Positions 39,843 to 51,227 of a stretch of 64,000 nucleotides of DNA are shown here, piece after piece (positions within the stretch are counted from its first letter, which is position 1; each line of letters opens with the position of its first letter). The notes under the pieces are model-generated. The model did no database searches, was not told the DNA's origin, and was given only the letters and a program-made list of their open reading frames with translations. The position numbers were made by a program, and so were the translations under genes. The DNA is from Phallusia fumigata (taxonomy: Eukaryota > Chordata > Ascidiacea > Phlebobranchia > Ascidiidae). The DNA lies in assembly GCA_008931825.1 (NCBI GenBank), contig QXVZ01020756.1:248001-312000 (forward strand). Direction: 5' to 3'.

Positions 39843-42800
39843 ATGGAGAATTACGTTGCTATTTGTGTAGTTCTAGGTAAGATTTAGAAAAAAGTGTATT
39901 TTCGGGTGGTATGGTTCGCTGTTTACCTAAGTTGTTGCATTCGTAGGACAACATTGCTGTTCTATGGTTATAATTTTGGATAAATTGTTAAATTAAACGT
40001 CCAATCATTAAATAGCTACCGAATAAGCAGTTGTTGATAATGTTTCGGTAAAAGTTACCCTACCATACAGAAGTAAATAATTGTGCGCACAAGAAACCGA
40101 GGCAATCAATACATAGTGATTGCTAAAATAGAAAGCTGTAAAAAAGTTATGTAGTAACCTGACGGAAAATTGTAACCAATTACTCGTGCGAGTTTTGAGT
40201 TAATATTACTCACGAGACACACTTACATCGACCTTGCGTGTGTCGTTCATAACATAGGGTCTGCATTCAAAAACACATGAAAATGATATGTTTAAAAGAA
40301 GTTTTTTGGAAAATTTTACAAAGATTTGATTTCATTGTGTGGTAAAATAGATCTCATCTGTTTATAAGTTTCGAATAATGTTGACGGCGTTAAAAATTGT
40401 GATAAATATGTAGGTTAACGTGTCGACCCCGACACCGCCGCACCTCCCAGACTTGTTTTCAGAACTAGGTTTACACCAAATGCCATTTCGTTGCAGTTTG
40501 CTTGAAACGGAGCAATTGCGCGTCATCCATTGCTTGTGATGTAATCAGTGATGATGTCATTCGTGTGACTTGGCACTTCGAACCGGCGTTTGAGTATTAC
40601 GTGTTGAGCTGGTACGCACTGGAAGACTACATTTCAGTGAACCCAACTGCTTCGTCTGGCTTCAGGGAATACGTTAACTATGACTATGAAAGTGAAGTTT
40701 ACAGGTAAAAATTTGTTTCAGGGTTGATTGACAACAATCATTGACGATACAATAAGGTTTTCTTATGAGCTTTGCGCGGCCAAACTGTTTAACAGGTTTT
40801 TTGTGATTGTGATTTTTCTCATGCCCCAAACTTTAACTCCTGTGCGCCCCCTGTGACACGACACACTAAAATTGTAAAGTTCTTTTAACTAACGCAACTC
40901 AATTTATGATTGGTAATCGATTATGTAAACTAGAATGTGCAAGCAGCGAAGTTTTGGTTGGTCGACAAATCTTGGTCGAATAGACGCGTTTGGTGGTGAA
41001 ACTTGTACAAATTCGACTGAAAACGAGATAGTTAAAGGAAAAAAGCAATGTTTAAAGTTCCACCAGTTGAAGCACAGGCATTTGGATATATGTTGTCTCT
41101 ACGACATACCAATCTTCCCTCCAAAACATCCATCAAGTAATTCGTTTTGCCCAGAATCGTTTGAGGCGAAGCATTACTGCTATTGTCAACCCTCTCTCTC
41201 TATGGTGTCTATCTTTTACAAGTCCATGTCATCTCTGCCGATGGTTTTTTTGGTTAAAATCGGCAAGGTATCCAGAGGAAGAAACGTGTTATAGAAAGAC
41301 GAAGAAAATGCACTTGTATCTTATTACGATTTAATTGCAAACTGAAACCATTATCTAATCCATTAAAATGTTTTGATTCTTGACTTGTGTTTAGGTATAG
41401 CTACGATCGTTCGTACGAAGAGGTTCTTGAAGATGTTGCTGCTTCACTTAACCTGATGACATTCAGTTACGATGTCATTACCGCTGCAAATCACCACGAA
41501 ATTGCAAATTCGCTGAAATCTAACGCGACTTTTGATATCTCGGTAAGAGGGTTCCAGAACAAGTCGCGAAAAAATCCACAAGAAAATTTACACATCGATT
41601 GTGATGTCACAGTTATTCATAAAACAGGTAGTTGTTTGCTTGCTGATGCAGTTATTCCTGCATAACATGCTTGAGATTTTTTAGACGACGTTACCACACC
41701 GGTGGCCTCCCCTTCCCCAGTGACGTCACAGACCGATTGGTCATTGTTTGTGATTGTACCCGGTTCTTTGTTGGCGGTAATAGGCATTCTGTTGGCAGGA
41801 ATATTCGTAAGTAACTTATCGCGCTGTTTTCGACCATCGCAAAATTCACAACCATCTTTTGCCTGAAGGTTCATCGGTTTGCAGTCCGCCATCAAAAGCG
41901 CAGCAAGACCCCGGTGAGCTTGCTTGAAAACTCCGTTGATTGGTCCGATCGGTCACGTGACCAGCCAGCCGAACGTTCCTATCCGTACCGACACTATATG
42001 GTTACAGCCGATGATTGCTGGTCGCCAGCGTTGCTAGAATACGATGATTACGTAAGCACCGGGAGTGGGATGTTTGACAGGATGCATTACAGAAGGTGAC
42101 ATACTATGACATATTGCATGACGTAACACTTAATCTATGACGTACTGCAGGCACTCGCTGACAACAGTTACTGAGGAATCGGCTCACAACATGTCTGGAG
42201 AACAAACTGACGTCATTGTCCCACATTCAAAGCGCATTACGTCATCAAGACAAAATAACCGAACGCGACCGTCCACTAAGGGTCGCCATACAACGCCACA
42301 GCCCCCCAAAAGCGCTTCGTCAAAATTGAGGTTTCTTAACTCAAGGTTTGTTTAATATCAAAGTTGATAGTTAACTGCGGGAAGCTCGATAGTAAACGCG
42401 CTTCAGGCGTGCAAATTTATGAAAAAGCTCGGTGATTTATGTCAGGTCGAGCAGATTGTCCGATTTTCCGGAAACCACTGGTTCCTCTACGTCATTGTGG
42501 TGGTCTGAAGACGAAACAGTTGATGAAGCTGATGAAGTTAAAGAAGATAAAAGTTTGTGGCCGAACTTCAAGGTAAACTGAACTCATTTGTTTGGTGCAC
42601 AAAAATTTGATCAGGATAAAAACAATTATATTACAGAAGCAACGAAAATACCGCTTGGCGGCGCTGCCGATCAGAAAAAACGACAAAGTAACTGCACCAG
42701 ACGCGGGGGCTCCGGAATTAGGTCAAATCAACCAGAGGACAGGAACACCAGCTGTGACGTCATCTGTTAGGGTAACTTATTCTTTAATTTGAGCAACCAA

Positions 42801-43039
42801 CCTTTGCTTTGTTTTTTTGAATTGTACTGAGTCGGCAAAAAAGACATAGGAAAGTCTGATTTACTGTATTTACTGGATAGTAAAAAACTATTTGTGATCC
42901 CAAATCAAAATAACGGCTGCAGCTTATCTGAACATACAAAACCAATTTTTATGTGTAGAAATCCTTTCCAACCAGCAGTGGGACTCCTCGAAGAAAATTG
43001 AGGGCGACTAGTTCCACTGTGAACGTTCTGTCGTTCTGA
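39843..43039 (+). CDS. Unrecognised type I single-pass membrane protein
   Basis: Nine exons give 453 residues: 39843-39876, 40497-40704, 41395-41627, 41685-41806, 41869-42095, 42151-42345, 42446-42572, 42637-42771, 42959-43039. All phases agree. Residues 1 to about 19 (ENYVAICVVLVCLK) look like a signal peptide whose cleavage region falls at the exon 1/2 junction. The ectodomain of about 150 residues is beta-rich (VIRVTWHFEP, YYVLSWYALED), resembling a fibronectin III or cytokine-receptor-type fold, with N-glycosylation sequons (NAT, NKS). After a Thr/Pro/Ser stalk, exon 4 encodes the membrane segment (LFVIVPGSLLAVIGILLAGIF), followed by a basic stop-transfer stretch (RHQKRSK). The tail of about 245 residues is Ser/Thr/Arg-rich and disordered, with acidic and Tyr motifs. 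A receptor or adhesion role is inference only. An AATAAA at 43207-43212 suits its 3' end. Confidence 0.72.
40705..41394. other. Intron 2 of the membrane-protein gene
   Basis: Contains a 119-codon open frame (40935-41294) with several Cys but no family resemblance and no splice sites joining it in phase to the flanking exons. Treated as non-coding. Confidence 0.5.
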
Positions 43040-43041
43040 AG

Positions 43042-43260
43042 TCACCTTACTTCACACCATGCACACCCTGCAAGACGTCAGCAACGCTCGTTGTTGCGAC
43101 ACAATGGGACGAAGCCAGACAACTTGGCCGAGAGGCAGAAAAGTGTAAAAAAGGGTTCAACAAACATAAACCGTTTGTGCAGGAGTTAAAGCAAAATATA
43201 CAAACAAATAAATGGAAGTGTTGTGATACGATTGGATACACGTATAACTTACACGATAAG
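43042..43260 (+). other. Open frame beyond the stop: possible alternative 3' exon
   Basis: A 73-codon open frame follows the stop of the membrane-protein gene. It begins after a pyrimidine-rich acceptor (TTCTGAAG|TCACC) in phase 0, the same phase as the donor at 42771, and ends at a donor (AAG|GTAACT). It encodes a Cys- and Lys-rich segment (TPCTPCK, KWKCCDTIGY). It overlaps the AATAAA at 43207, which favours plain 3' UTR. Either reading is possible. Confidence 0.3.
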
Positions 43261-43288
43261 GTAACTATTTTTTCTTTTGAAAACGAAA

Positions 43289-43294
43289 TTTATT
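43289..43294 (-). promoter_or_regulatory. Candidate poly(A) signal of the LRR-Ig gene
   Basis: A minus-strand AATAAA lies about 550 bases after the stop at 43843. If used, its transcript would overlap the 3' end of the convergent membrane-protein gene. Confidence 0.3.
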
Positions 43295-43842
43295 GGAGTT
43301 GAGTCATGTGATCCGTTCAAATCCAAGCGTTGCCTTGCCTGCAGACAATTATGAAAGTGCACGTAAATTAAGTTAACGATTTGGCAGAATTAATACTAAT
43401 TAAAAATACAAATACCAACTAAAAACATCGCACAGAATATATGCTTGCGCTGGGCGGTAAAAACTTTTCAGTTGTGGGCAAAGGCGACAAATATTGTGTA
43501 AAGTTTAACAGGGGCCATATGGGTGTCAAAGCGACAACAAAGATTTACGCAAACTATAGTAAGTTTTAAAACGCTGCAACGTAAACTGAAAATATAGTAT
43601 TAAAAAGAAAAAGGCAACGTTTGTTGTAAACAACAAGTCTAAATCAAAATCCAGATGGATCGTAATTTGCCCTTTCGGGATGGTTCACTCTCAATGAATC
43701 CTTATTGAAGGTTCAATTAAGACCGTCAACTGCAACAAATAATTCGCAAAGTGGGGGAATTCCTAGTGCCTAGAATAATAGAAATCGCAATAAAATAGCA
43801 CATCGGGAAAGCTATACATCTAGAGGAGATCCACTGCTTCTC

Positions 43843-46522
43843 TCAGACCAAAACTTCTTTATCGTCGCCTTTTGAATACACCTCCTCATCAGAAAACAGG
43901 TTTTCCTCTTCTAAGGGAGTATTTAGGCATTGTTGTGCGGGGACACTGGAGTCATCTAGCTCGTAATAAGCTGAGCTCCCACCACCGGTGTTATCCAGCG
44001 ACCCGTAGCCGTCTCTTCTATTCTGTTTTCTCCAAAAACAAGAAGCTACTCCGAGGATAAATATTACGGAAAGAAGGATTGCAAGGATTGTACCTACGGT
44101 AGAAAAAACGAGTCAGGATTTTTAGGTTTGTAATGTCCTGGTTTAAAGTCTAACAAAGGATTGTTTGTAATTTGTATGATAACAAACACAATTCGAGTTT
44201 CAGAAGTTTATGTCTTGTTTTATGCACAAGCAAATACAGTCTAGAGTAGTTTAAATGCATTTCTTGTAATTTGGACCAGCATTCAGGGTCCAAGTTTGGC
44301 ACCGCATTTTTACATGTAGGAGTCTTGTTAGTTTGAGCCTTTATGAAGGAACTACAAATATAATTAATTGGCCCACCCATCGTTTTCATAATTGTGGCCA
44401 TTGACAGAAAGTTGTCCCACTTACCGACGCTGACAGAACTTTTGGACGACGAATCAAGGACAAGATTAATAGTTTTGTTTACCACTAGGCGGTGCCCTTT
44501 CTTGTCGGCCCCTTCCATCATACATTTGTATTTCCCCAGCTGGTCACGAGTCACTGCCTTGAACTCAAAACACGCGTGCCCTGGTGACAAAATAAGCATC
44601 TTAGAAATATTTGAAAACTAAACAATTGATTAAAAATTCGCTTAGTCGCTTTTGGAGTTTAGAATATTTTTTGCTCAACCATCATTTTTCTAGTTTAAAC
44701 TTCTGTTTTTACATTATGTGACAAAATTCTTCCAAATGGGGGAAACTATTTCAGCACGATTCATTGAAAGCAAGCTATATGCCAAATATATGAAACCCCA
44801 GTTTATTCAAAGAACTCTACCTTTGCCTGTGACCAAAATCTGCTGGACTTCGTTAAACAACGTAAGATGAGGTATCGGCATTCCATTGCCGGAACAGGAG
44901 ATGTTGACATTGTCACCTTCTACGGCATCGACATCAATTGAAACAGCAGATGAATTCAAAGGAAAGTCAAAGACGGGTTTCTTGCAAACGAAATCGCTCT
45001 TAACTTTGCCTTTTATACACGAGGGTAGATTCAACCTGCCAACAGGACAAGTTGTAATTATTAATTTGGGAAGTGGTTGGACTTTTATAAATGAGATTAT
45101 AGAACTGGCCAATGAAAATACTGGGGATCTAAGTTGGCATTTTTTGCTGAAATCTGCTTGATTTCGAAGAAGCTGTTTTACTTACGACTGAAGTAGTTTT
45201 TATTCTGATTGAATTCAACTAATGAACTAGCTGTGGGGTCGAACCACTTTAGTTTAAAAATGTTTTCCAGTCCTAAATCAGGCGTTTAAGGCGTTTTTAT
45301 TCATGTCAAATTTACTTGTTTATGTTTGTTATCAGGTCGAGTTTAGACCCAGGACGTTCATTTAACACATAAATTTCAGCTTGGTGTTGAGCAAAGGCCA
45401 GACCAAGCGACCTCAAACAGATTTAAGTTAAGCAAGGTCACGACTCACCACCACTGACTTTAGGTCACAATAATCAAGATAAAGGTAACCCGTAGGTGGC
45501 CAGGTAAATAGCCCCAAATCAAGCCAAGACTCCATTAGCTGCCACCCTTAAAAAACGTTGGAAGCAACTTACTGGTCAGCCCGCACAACATGGAAATGAC
45601 GTTTATTTGATGTGAAGCCGTGAGCAAATTGCCACATTCTGCAGTCACATGACCATCTGTTGCCGTCAAGCTCAATCTCGCTATTGGCAGACAGTGTCAT
45701 GTTCTCAATCCAAGTCCTGTAAAACATAGCAATAGTCAGTTGAGTCCTTGGAATATATGTAATAAAAGTAGCGATTTGCAACAGCAGTTCGTTGGTTTGC
45801 AGTGCATTCAAGGCCAAAAACCACAAATTTTGGTGTTATTTAACTATAAGTGCTGTGCAGTCGTTTCAGAACCACTCTCTTGGGTACTGCTTCTGTTTTA
45901 AGCGAGCTGCAAGTTCGTTTAGCGAACGAAGAAACAAAAATGAAGAAATCGGCACTTACCAATACGCAGTCTCTAAAAAGTTTTCCTCTAAATACAAGGT
46001 GGACAAAACTTTCGTGCTATGAAACGCCATCGGATCTACAGTAACCAATCGATTATTGGCCAAGCGAATTTGTGTCAGCTTCGTCAAGTTGGCGAACACA
46101 TACTGATCAATGTGTGTGATTTGGTTGTGACTGCAGTAGAATTGTTCAAGTTCTGGCGTTTTGCTGAATAGATTTGCAGGCAAAGCTGTGAGGTTGTTGT
46201 GGTCTAAGTACACTGCTTGTAGGCCCGGGTTTTTGTAAAACGTTTTTCCAGCTAGTTTTGTCAGACTGTTGTTGCTTAAGTATATCCATTGCAAATGAGT
46301 CAGGTGGTTAAAAGAATGAACGTCCAAAGTAACTATGCCGTTGTGCTCGAAACGATAATCACGTTTGTCTTCAGGAAATTTAAGTTTTGTCGGTGGTTTG
46401 TGGAGATTGTTGCAAGAAACTTCGCGTTGGCTTACGCACTGGCAATCAAGGCATTTATTTGGTCCGCTTGTTGACACCAGTGAGAAACAAGAAATCACCA
46501 ACACAAGTGAAATAACTCCCAT
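43843..46522 (-). CDS. LRR-Ig single-pass cell-surface protein
   Basis: Five exons encode 442 residues: 45960-46522, 45573-45716, 44821-45035, 44425-44580, 43843-44093, with agreeing phases. Residues 1 to about 19 are a signal peptide (MGVISLVLVISCFSLVS). The LRRNT cap has Cys at 24, 27, 29 and 37. About five leucine-rich repeats follow to residue 187 (LQWIYLSNNSLTKL, LQAVYLDHNNLTAL, LTQIRLANNRLV). Exon 2 carries the LRRCT cap (WSCDCRMWQF). Exons 3-4 form one Ig domain with the pair SCSGNG and YKCMMEG and the diagnostic D-x-G-x-Y-x-C. Exon 5 encodes the membrane helix (ILAILLSVIFILGVA), a basic stop (WRKQNRR) and an acidic tail of about 60 residues with YYELDD. The architecture matches the LINGO/AMIGO/ISLR/LRIT class, which act in cell adhesion or neurite signalling, but with few repeats and one Ig domain the exact family is not settled. 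It converges on the neighbouring plus-strand gene. Confidence 0.88.
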
Positions 46523-48472
46523 TTTTGCAGCAATTTTGCCAAGAGACCTTTATTGACTTTGTGATGCCAAATGTTTTTTCGTTAACAGTACATTAGTGAA
46601 CTTCTAAACGCTTAAAGTACAAGTTGTTGTTGCATTATCTTTAAGCATTAAAATGTACATTAAACATACATTGTACAGCACACTCTATATTCTGAACAGG
46701 TGCAGAAGTTTTCGGAGGCACCAGCATTGGGTGAAAGTTGGACCAAGCGGTACTACACTTTTAGACGACACCAATTCCGAATCAGCATTGACATCGCATG
46801 AGACGTTATAAAAAGAACACAATAGGGTTTATTGCGACAGTAAAATTTGTAACCTCGTTAAACCTCACGGTGAGAATTTACCATGGCGAACAAAAGAAAA
46901 AACTCTCAGCACCCCTAAACGGTACAGATGGCACTCCGGGTGCCACTCAAGTGTGCAAGACGCAAGTCTAACTTAACGCTGAGCCTCATGCTCTTGTAAC
47001 TTTGAGTTGTATCTCTGGCTTTTTCGTATCTTTTCCGCTCGGTGCACAACACTTTGGTTGACAACACCACGTGCCAGTTTTTCTTTTAACTATTTACATT
47101 TTTATTTACATCTTTTTGTTGGTAAAGTCTATTATTATCAAGTCCACAAAATGCGGAATTTGTTTTAAACTCCGACTAGACTAAGCAGGCAAAATGAAAC
47201 AAATAGATTCGCTAAAATCAACAAGGGTAAATTCTTTACAGCGTTCACTTCGTTACGATGCATTGCCATGCTAGCTGCTTGCACCGCCTTGAATTGCCAG
47301 ATTTGTAGTTTGATGTCAAATAGCGCAAGAAATCTACTTATCATTATCGTTTGTTGTCAAGTCGTTGTTTATAATTTTGTTCCTTATTGTTGACAGGCAG
47401 GGTTTGTTATTTGGGAAATCAATGTCAGCTAAACACAGTAAAGTTGTATATGCCTGTTTAAACGTTGCGTCCGAACAACAGATTTGATTTTGAAAGTTTT
47501 AGTCCATAAACTCAAGTATTCAAGGTACACTCCAAACATTTACAGATAAACCTTATAATGTAAGGCATGTAGATGTATGCATGCACAGCTTTGTAGACTT
47601 TACTTACTAGGAAACACACACCTCAACTTAATATCATAGAAACTCGTGGTATAGTCTACTCTGTGCAAACACAATAACAAGCTTTTCGATCAACACTGTC
47701 TACAGCCACTAGAAAGAACGTACAGTCTTACAAAATAGTTGCACTGTAACAGTGACACCACCGTAAAACACCTGAACTCAAAACTCCCAGTCTGAACCGT
47801 GTAATTCCACAAGCGACAAAACAAGAAGTTCTTTTGTGACGCTTATAAGGACGATTGGCCTCCTAACAATTGCCCGAAGCTAACGGAAGGCTGGTGTCTC
47901 GCTCGCAACTAAGTTTGTCCAATGACGCGCAGTTATGCTTGGCCAGCGATGCGTAACATTTCGCTTCGATGGTTTTGCAGCTTCAGCAGCTGGGTTCGAA
48001 GTAGAATGCGTCATATTTTAGGCTTTCATCCTAAAAAGGCCCTTTCAAGCTTTGCCACAGATTGTTTTCACATGCATGATTTAGTACATGTATGGCGGGG
48101 TTGCTAACGATCTTTCAGCAACAGTTGAATCCCCGAAGGTCGTTTGGAAATCCGCTTCATGTAAACACATCTAACTTCTGGTAAATTAATACAGTTCATG
48201 CTTGCTGCCCAAGGAAACAAAAATTGACTAAAAGTTTTCGAATCAAATCCCTAATACCGGTTCGTCTGTTAAATATCCGGATTAGCAGACAAGAAATGCC
48301 CCGGGCAAACTAAACGAAAGAAGTGCTTAACTGGTATTGAATTATCGCTAAGTTGTTCGCACACAAAAGTATTGGACCTTATGGCCAAACGGAAACCTAA
48401 AAATTTGTGACGTATTTATGCCACATGCACATTCTGCTGTTGGGTGCAGGTCTACACCTTTGTCAGCAAAAA
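46523..48472. other. Intergenic, no gene recognised
   Basis: Upstream of the LRR-Ig gene. No convincing coding exon, RNA gene or repeat end was found. The plus-strand frame 47922-48107 has no recognisable content. Confidence 0.5.
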
Positions 48473-48484
48473 GTGTTTGCGCAT

Positions 48485-48593
48485 TTTTTTTCACGGGGTT
48501 CGAACCCGGGACGATCCCGAGAACGAAACCCGATCAGTTTTTTATGTCTGCATATGGGTCGAGCGCCTTAGCCCATTCGACCAAACGCTCGCC
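48485..48593 (-). mobile_element. Retroposed tRNA-like element (class II tRNA type) with poly(A) and target duplication
   Basis: Read on the minus strand, the 109-base insert has an A box (TGGTCGAATGGGCTAAGGCG), a long middle part and a B box (GGTTCGAACCC), and ends in a short A-run. It is flanked by an exact 12-base direct repeat, GTGTTTGCGCAT, at 48473-48484 and 48594-48605. A-box wording of the GTCGAATGGnnTAAGGCGC type resembles tRNA-Leu or tRNA-Ser with a long variable arm. The tail and duplication show insertion by reverse transcription, so it is a tRNA retropseudogene or a very short SINE. The acceptor stem is not intact. Confidence 0.75.
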
Positions 48594-48989
48594 GTGTTTG
48601 CGCATAAAAGTTTGTGATTGTCTTGCGCCCACTGGCGGTTAAAATATTATTGTAAACATTTGAATTTAAACTAGGGTTTCAAAAACACGGTAATTTTTGT
48701 TGTGCGTAAAATACAATTGTAAAGTATTTTTGGTGTAACTTTCGTATTTTTTAAAACTCATGAGTAGAGTGACTATACCAATAAAAGTAGTCAATTTTTT
48801 GGTACATTCCACCTTTGTTTAACGTTAGTCATTCATTACTCATCTATAGAAGAGTGTAAGGCCATTGCAAGTAGGATATTATACATAATCACTATACGCT
48901 GATAGAAAAGAACAAGCAGAGCTCTGAAATTCGCAGTAGGTTGTACCTTAAAACTCCTTATTTGTATGCGTATTAACTTGTTTTATACC

Positions 48990-49040
48990 ATTCCGCGACT
49001 CTCAGAAGCATCTTCGCGACCGTAAGTTTGGGAACCACTG
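48990..49040. mobile_element. One terminus of a hAT-like element
   Basis: On the minus strand the block ending at 49040 reads CAGTGGTTCCCAAACTTACG, the classic hAT end. The matching opposite end was not found upstream, so this is a truncated or solo fragment. Confidence 0.5.
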
Positions 49041-49319
49041 GCTTAAAAGGACAAATCTTCGCGAATCTAGCGGATGCTCTCTGCCATTCCGCTGTTGCCG
49101 GAGCATGACGCGAGCCTTTTTTTGTTTTTATTCATAACAAAAAAATAAATGTATTTTTTGTGTATTTTACGTGTATTGTATTTTTGAAACCCTAATTAAA
49201 AGACATACCTATTGACCTAAATTGGCATAAATATTCCATACGTACTGTTTTTATTTTTTTGTTTATAAAAAGATAAAATTGTAATTAAATGTAATTCTAT
49301 AGTTTTTTACTTTAATAAC

Positions 49320-49890
49320 CAGGGAGTCGAACCGGAACTGAACCCGAACCTTAAATTTCATTTTCTCAAAAACCCGAACCGGAGCTGAACCCTATATTTC
49401 GTTTGGCGTTCAACCTGGACCGGACCAGTAAAAATGAAGACTCATTTTTCTTTGTAATCACCACCACAAAAGTTTTCCGCGACTTGCAAAAATGCTAGCA
49501 TTTTAGCCTTTTGACAGAATAAAAAAGATACGAGGTCCGAGCTTTATCGGTTGCCGACTGTCGTAATGGGTATTCCGGCTACACCAGTTAGCGTTGAAAG
49601 AGAACATTGTAATAAAATATTGTTTCTTGTTTATTTCAGGTTTTTGCAGCGCATAAGTCAGTCAGGTAAATTCAGTAAAACTGGTGGTTCAGTAAAACAG
49701 GAAGTATAGCTAGAACAAACGTTAAAATTTAAACCGGTTCAAAAACCGCAAACCGGTTCGGACCGGTTAATTCGCCCGAACCGGAAAATTTTTTTTTTGT
49801 AACACCGGAACTGAACCCGAACCTCTAAAAACAATAAATAGCGAACCCGAACCGAACCTGAACTCACATAACAAGCGATTCGACTCCCTG
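49320..49890. mobile_element. hAT-like MITE rich in AACCGGTTC blocks
   Basis: The termini are perfect 12-base inverted repeats, CAGGGAGTCGAA and TTCGACTCCCTG, the length and CAGGG start usual for hAT elements. The 8-base flanks (ttaataac and ttaacagt) match only partly, so the target duplication is decayed or absent. The interior, about 571 bases in all, has many degenerate GAACCGGAACTGAACCCGAACC and AACCGGTT words at both ends and no coding frame. Confidence 0.72.
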
Positions 49891-50295
49891 TTAACAGTCA
49901 ACATGTGTGAAAAAAAAGATTTGTTTGTTTAAAAGGTTTGCTGTGACTGACAAATTCTTGTATGTGTATTGATTATTTTTTTTTTCATATTTTTGTTTAC
50001 TAACTTAATCTGAATTTCCATACCATCAGGTTTTAATCTTTTTATAGGACAAAAAAATCCTCAACAATGCTGTGTGGTGAACTTTTTTTCAAGGTTATCT
50101 AATAGAAAAAAATGACAAGCCTAAACATTTATAACAATTAAACATGTAGTAATTACACAATTGCATCATTTTAAACTCTAACTAAATTTTAATGTCAAAA
50201 TTTTGTTAATTCGCGCTTAAATGTGAAACTCAAACCGGAAAATGACAAACTTTATTTGGCCAACGTTTGTCATGTAGTTTCTTTCTTATTTTGTC
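49891..50295. other. AT-rich intergenic stretch downstream of SEM1
   Basis: No feature recognised between the MITE and the SEM1 3' end. Confidence 0.5.
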
Positions 50296-50301
50296 TTTAT
50301 T
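50296..50301 (-). promoter_or_regulatory. SEM1 poly(A) signal
   Basis: A minus-strand AATAAA lies about 47 bases after the SEM1 stop codon, a normal place for the cleavage signal. Confidence 0.7.
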
Positions 50302-50347
50302 CCATAATGAATAGAAACGTTTCTTCCAATAACAGCAAAATTGGGTT

Positions 50348-50578
50348 TCAGTTGCATTTCATTTGACCCGACTGCTCTAGAACAGTCCTCAATTGTTTAG
50401 AAAAATCGTCTTCAATATTATCATCATCCCAGTCCTCCTCCCAAAACACCTCCGGCTCTTTTTCAACATCTTCCCACTCTTCAGCAGGAAATTCCTCAAA
50501 TTCATCATCTTCTTCCAACGAGCCAAGATCTGATGTTTTCTTTTCCTCTTTTTCAATTGATTTCTTTTTGTCAGACAT
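50348..50578 (-). CDS. SEM1: SEM1/DSS1, 26S proteasome lid subunit
   Basis: Small acidic protein of the 19S proteasome lid, also a partner of BRCA2 and of the TREX-2 mRNA export complex. This 76-residue protein (human 70) carries the family signature: an acidic block [15 protein letters not shown], then a second acidic Trp block ([15 protein letters not shown]), then the C-terminal helix QLRTVLEQ. The N-terminus MSDKKK resembles MSEKK of vertebrates. The whole frame is in one exon here, while the human gene is split. A strong pyrimidine-rich AG about 50 bases upstream of the ATG (TTTTTTCTCTTTTAG, near 50627-50641) could be a trans-splice or 5'-UTR acceptor. Confidence 0.96.
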   Translation of the reverse strand: MSDKKKSIEKEEKKTSDLGSLEEDDEFEEFPAEEWEDVEKEPEVFWEEDWDDDNIEDDFSKQLRTVLEQSGQMKCN

Positions 50579-50626
50579 TTTTTGAACTTACAGTATTCTT
50601 TTAATAATGTTGATAGTGATTGCCAC

Positions 50627-50641
50627 TAAAAGAGAAAAAAT
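50627..50641 (-). promoter_or_regulatory. Strong splice acceptor in the SEM1 5' leader
   Basis: The minus strand has a pyrimidine tract ending in TTTTAG about 50 bases before the SEM1 ATG. It suits either a 5'-UTR intron or spliced-leader trans-splicing, which ascidians use widely. Confidence 0.45.
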
Positions 50642-51227
50642 AGAGATACGTATTTACCAAACTGGCATGTGTATCACTACTGCCTTGTGAGCATTAGTTT
50701 GTCTGGTTCTTGTTTGTTTCTTTTCTGAGCAAGAAATACAAGAAAAACAGTCACAAAGGTAAAACAAAACATTTACTAACTACAGTTCTTTAGCCAGTTT
50801 CATGTGGGGCTTGCATTGATGTTTTTCGCTTGACAAAAAATAAAAAACCCTTACATGCAGGACTGCAGATTGTCACTGCACAAACAAGGACTGTCGAATA
50901 AATGCACACAGTCTTATAGTTCTGAGAGTTGCAGGCCATTAGGCAAAACATGGCATTTTGATGGCACATTTCAACTTGTAAGGAACCATTCCAGCATTTT
51001 TTAGCTTCTAAACTTTTCGAATTGTCTGCAAATAAGTAGATCAGTCAGTGACAAGGGCTCACTTTACATACTCCGAATATATGATAAAATGTCTGACTGT
51101 ATTGCCAGCACCACAATTTTGTTAGTAGTCAAGTGGGTATATAACTGGTTATTAGTAGATAAGTTTTGTGGTTGGAATAAAGATTAATCAATCGAAACAG
51201 CTTTTTTGCCTGCTATGCCACCTTATT

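Noticed and set aside
40935-41294. 119-codon plus-strand frame inside intron 2 of the membrane-protein gene
   Set aside because: No family resemblance, no in-phase splice sites to the flanking exons; likely chance.
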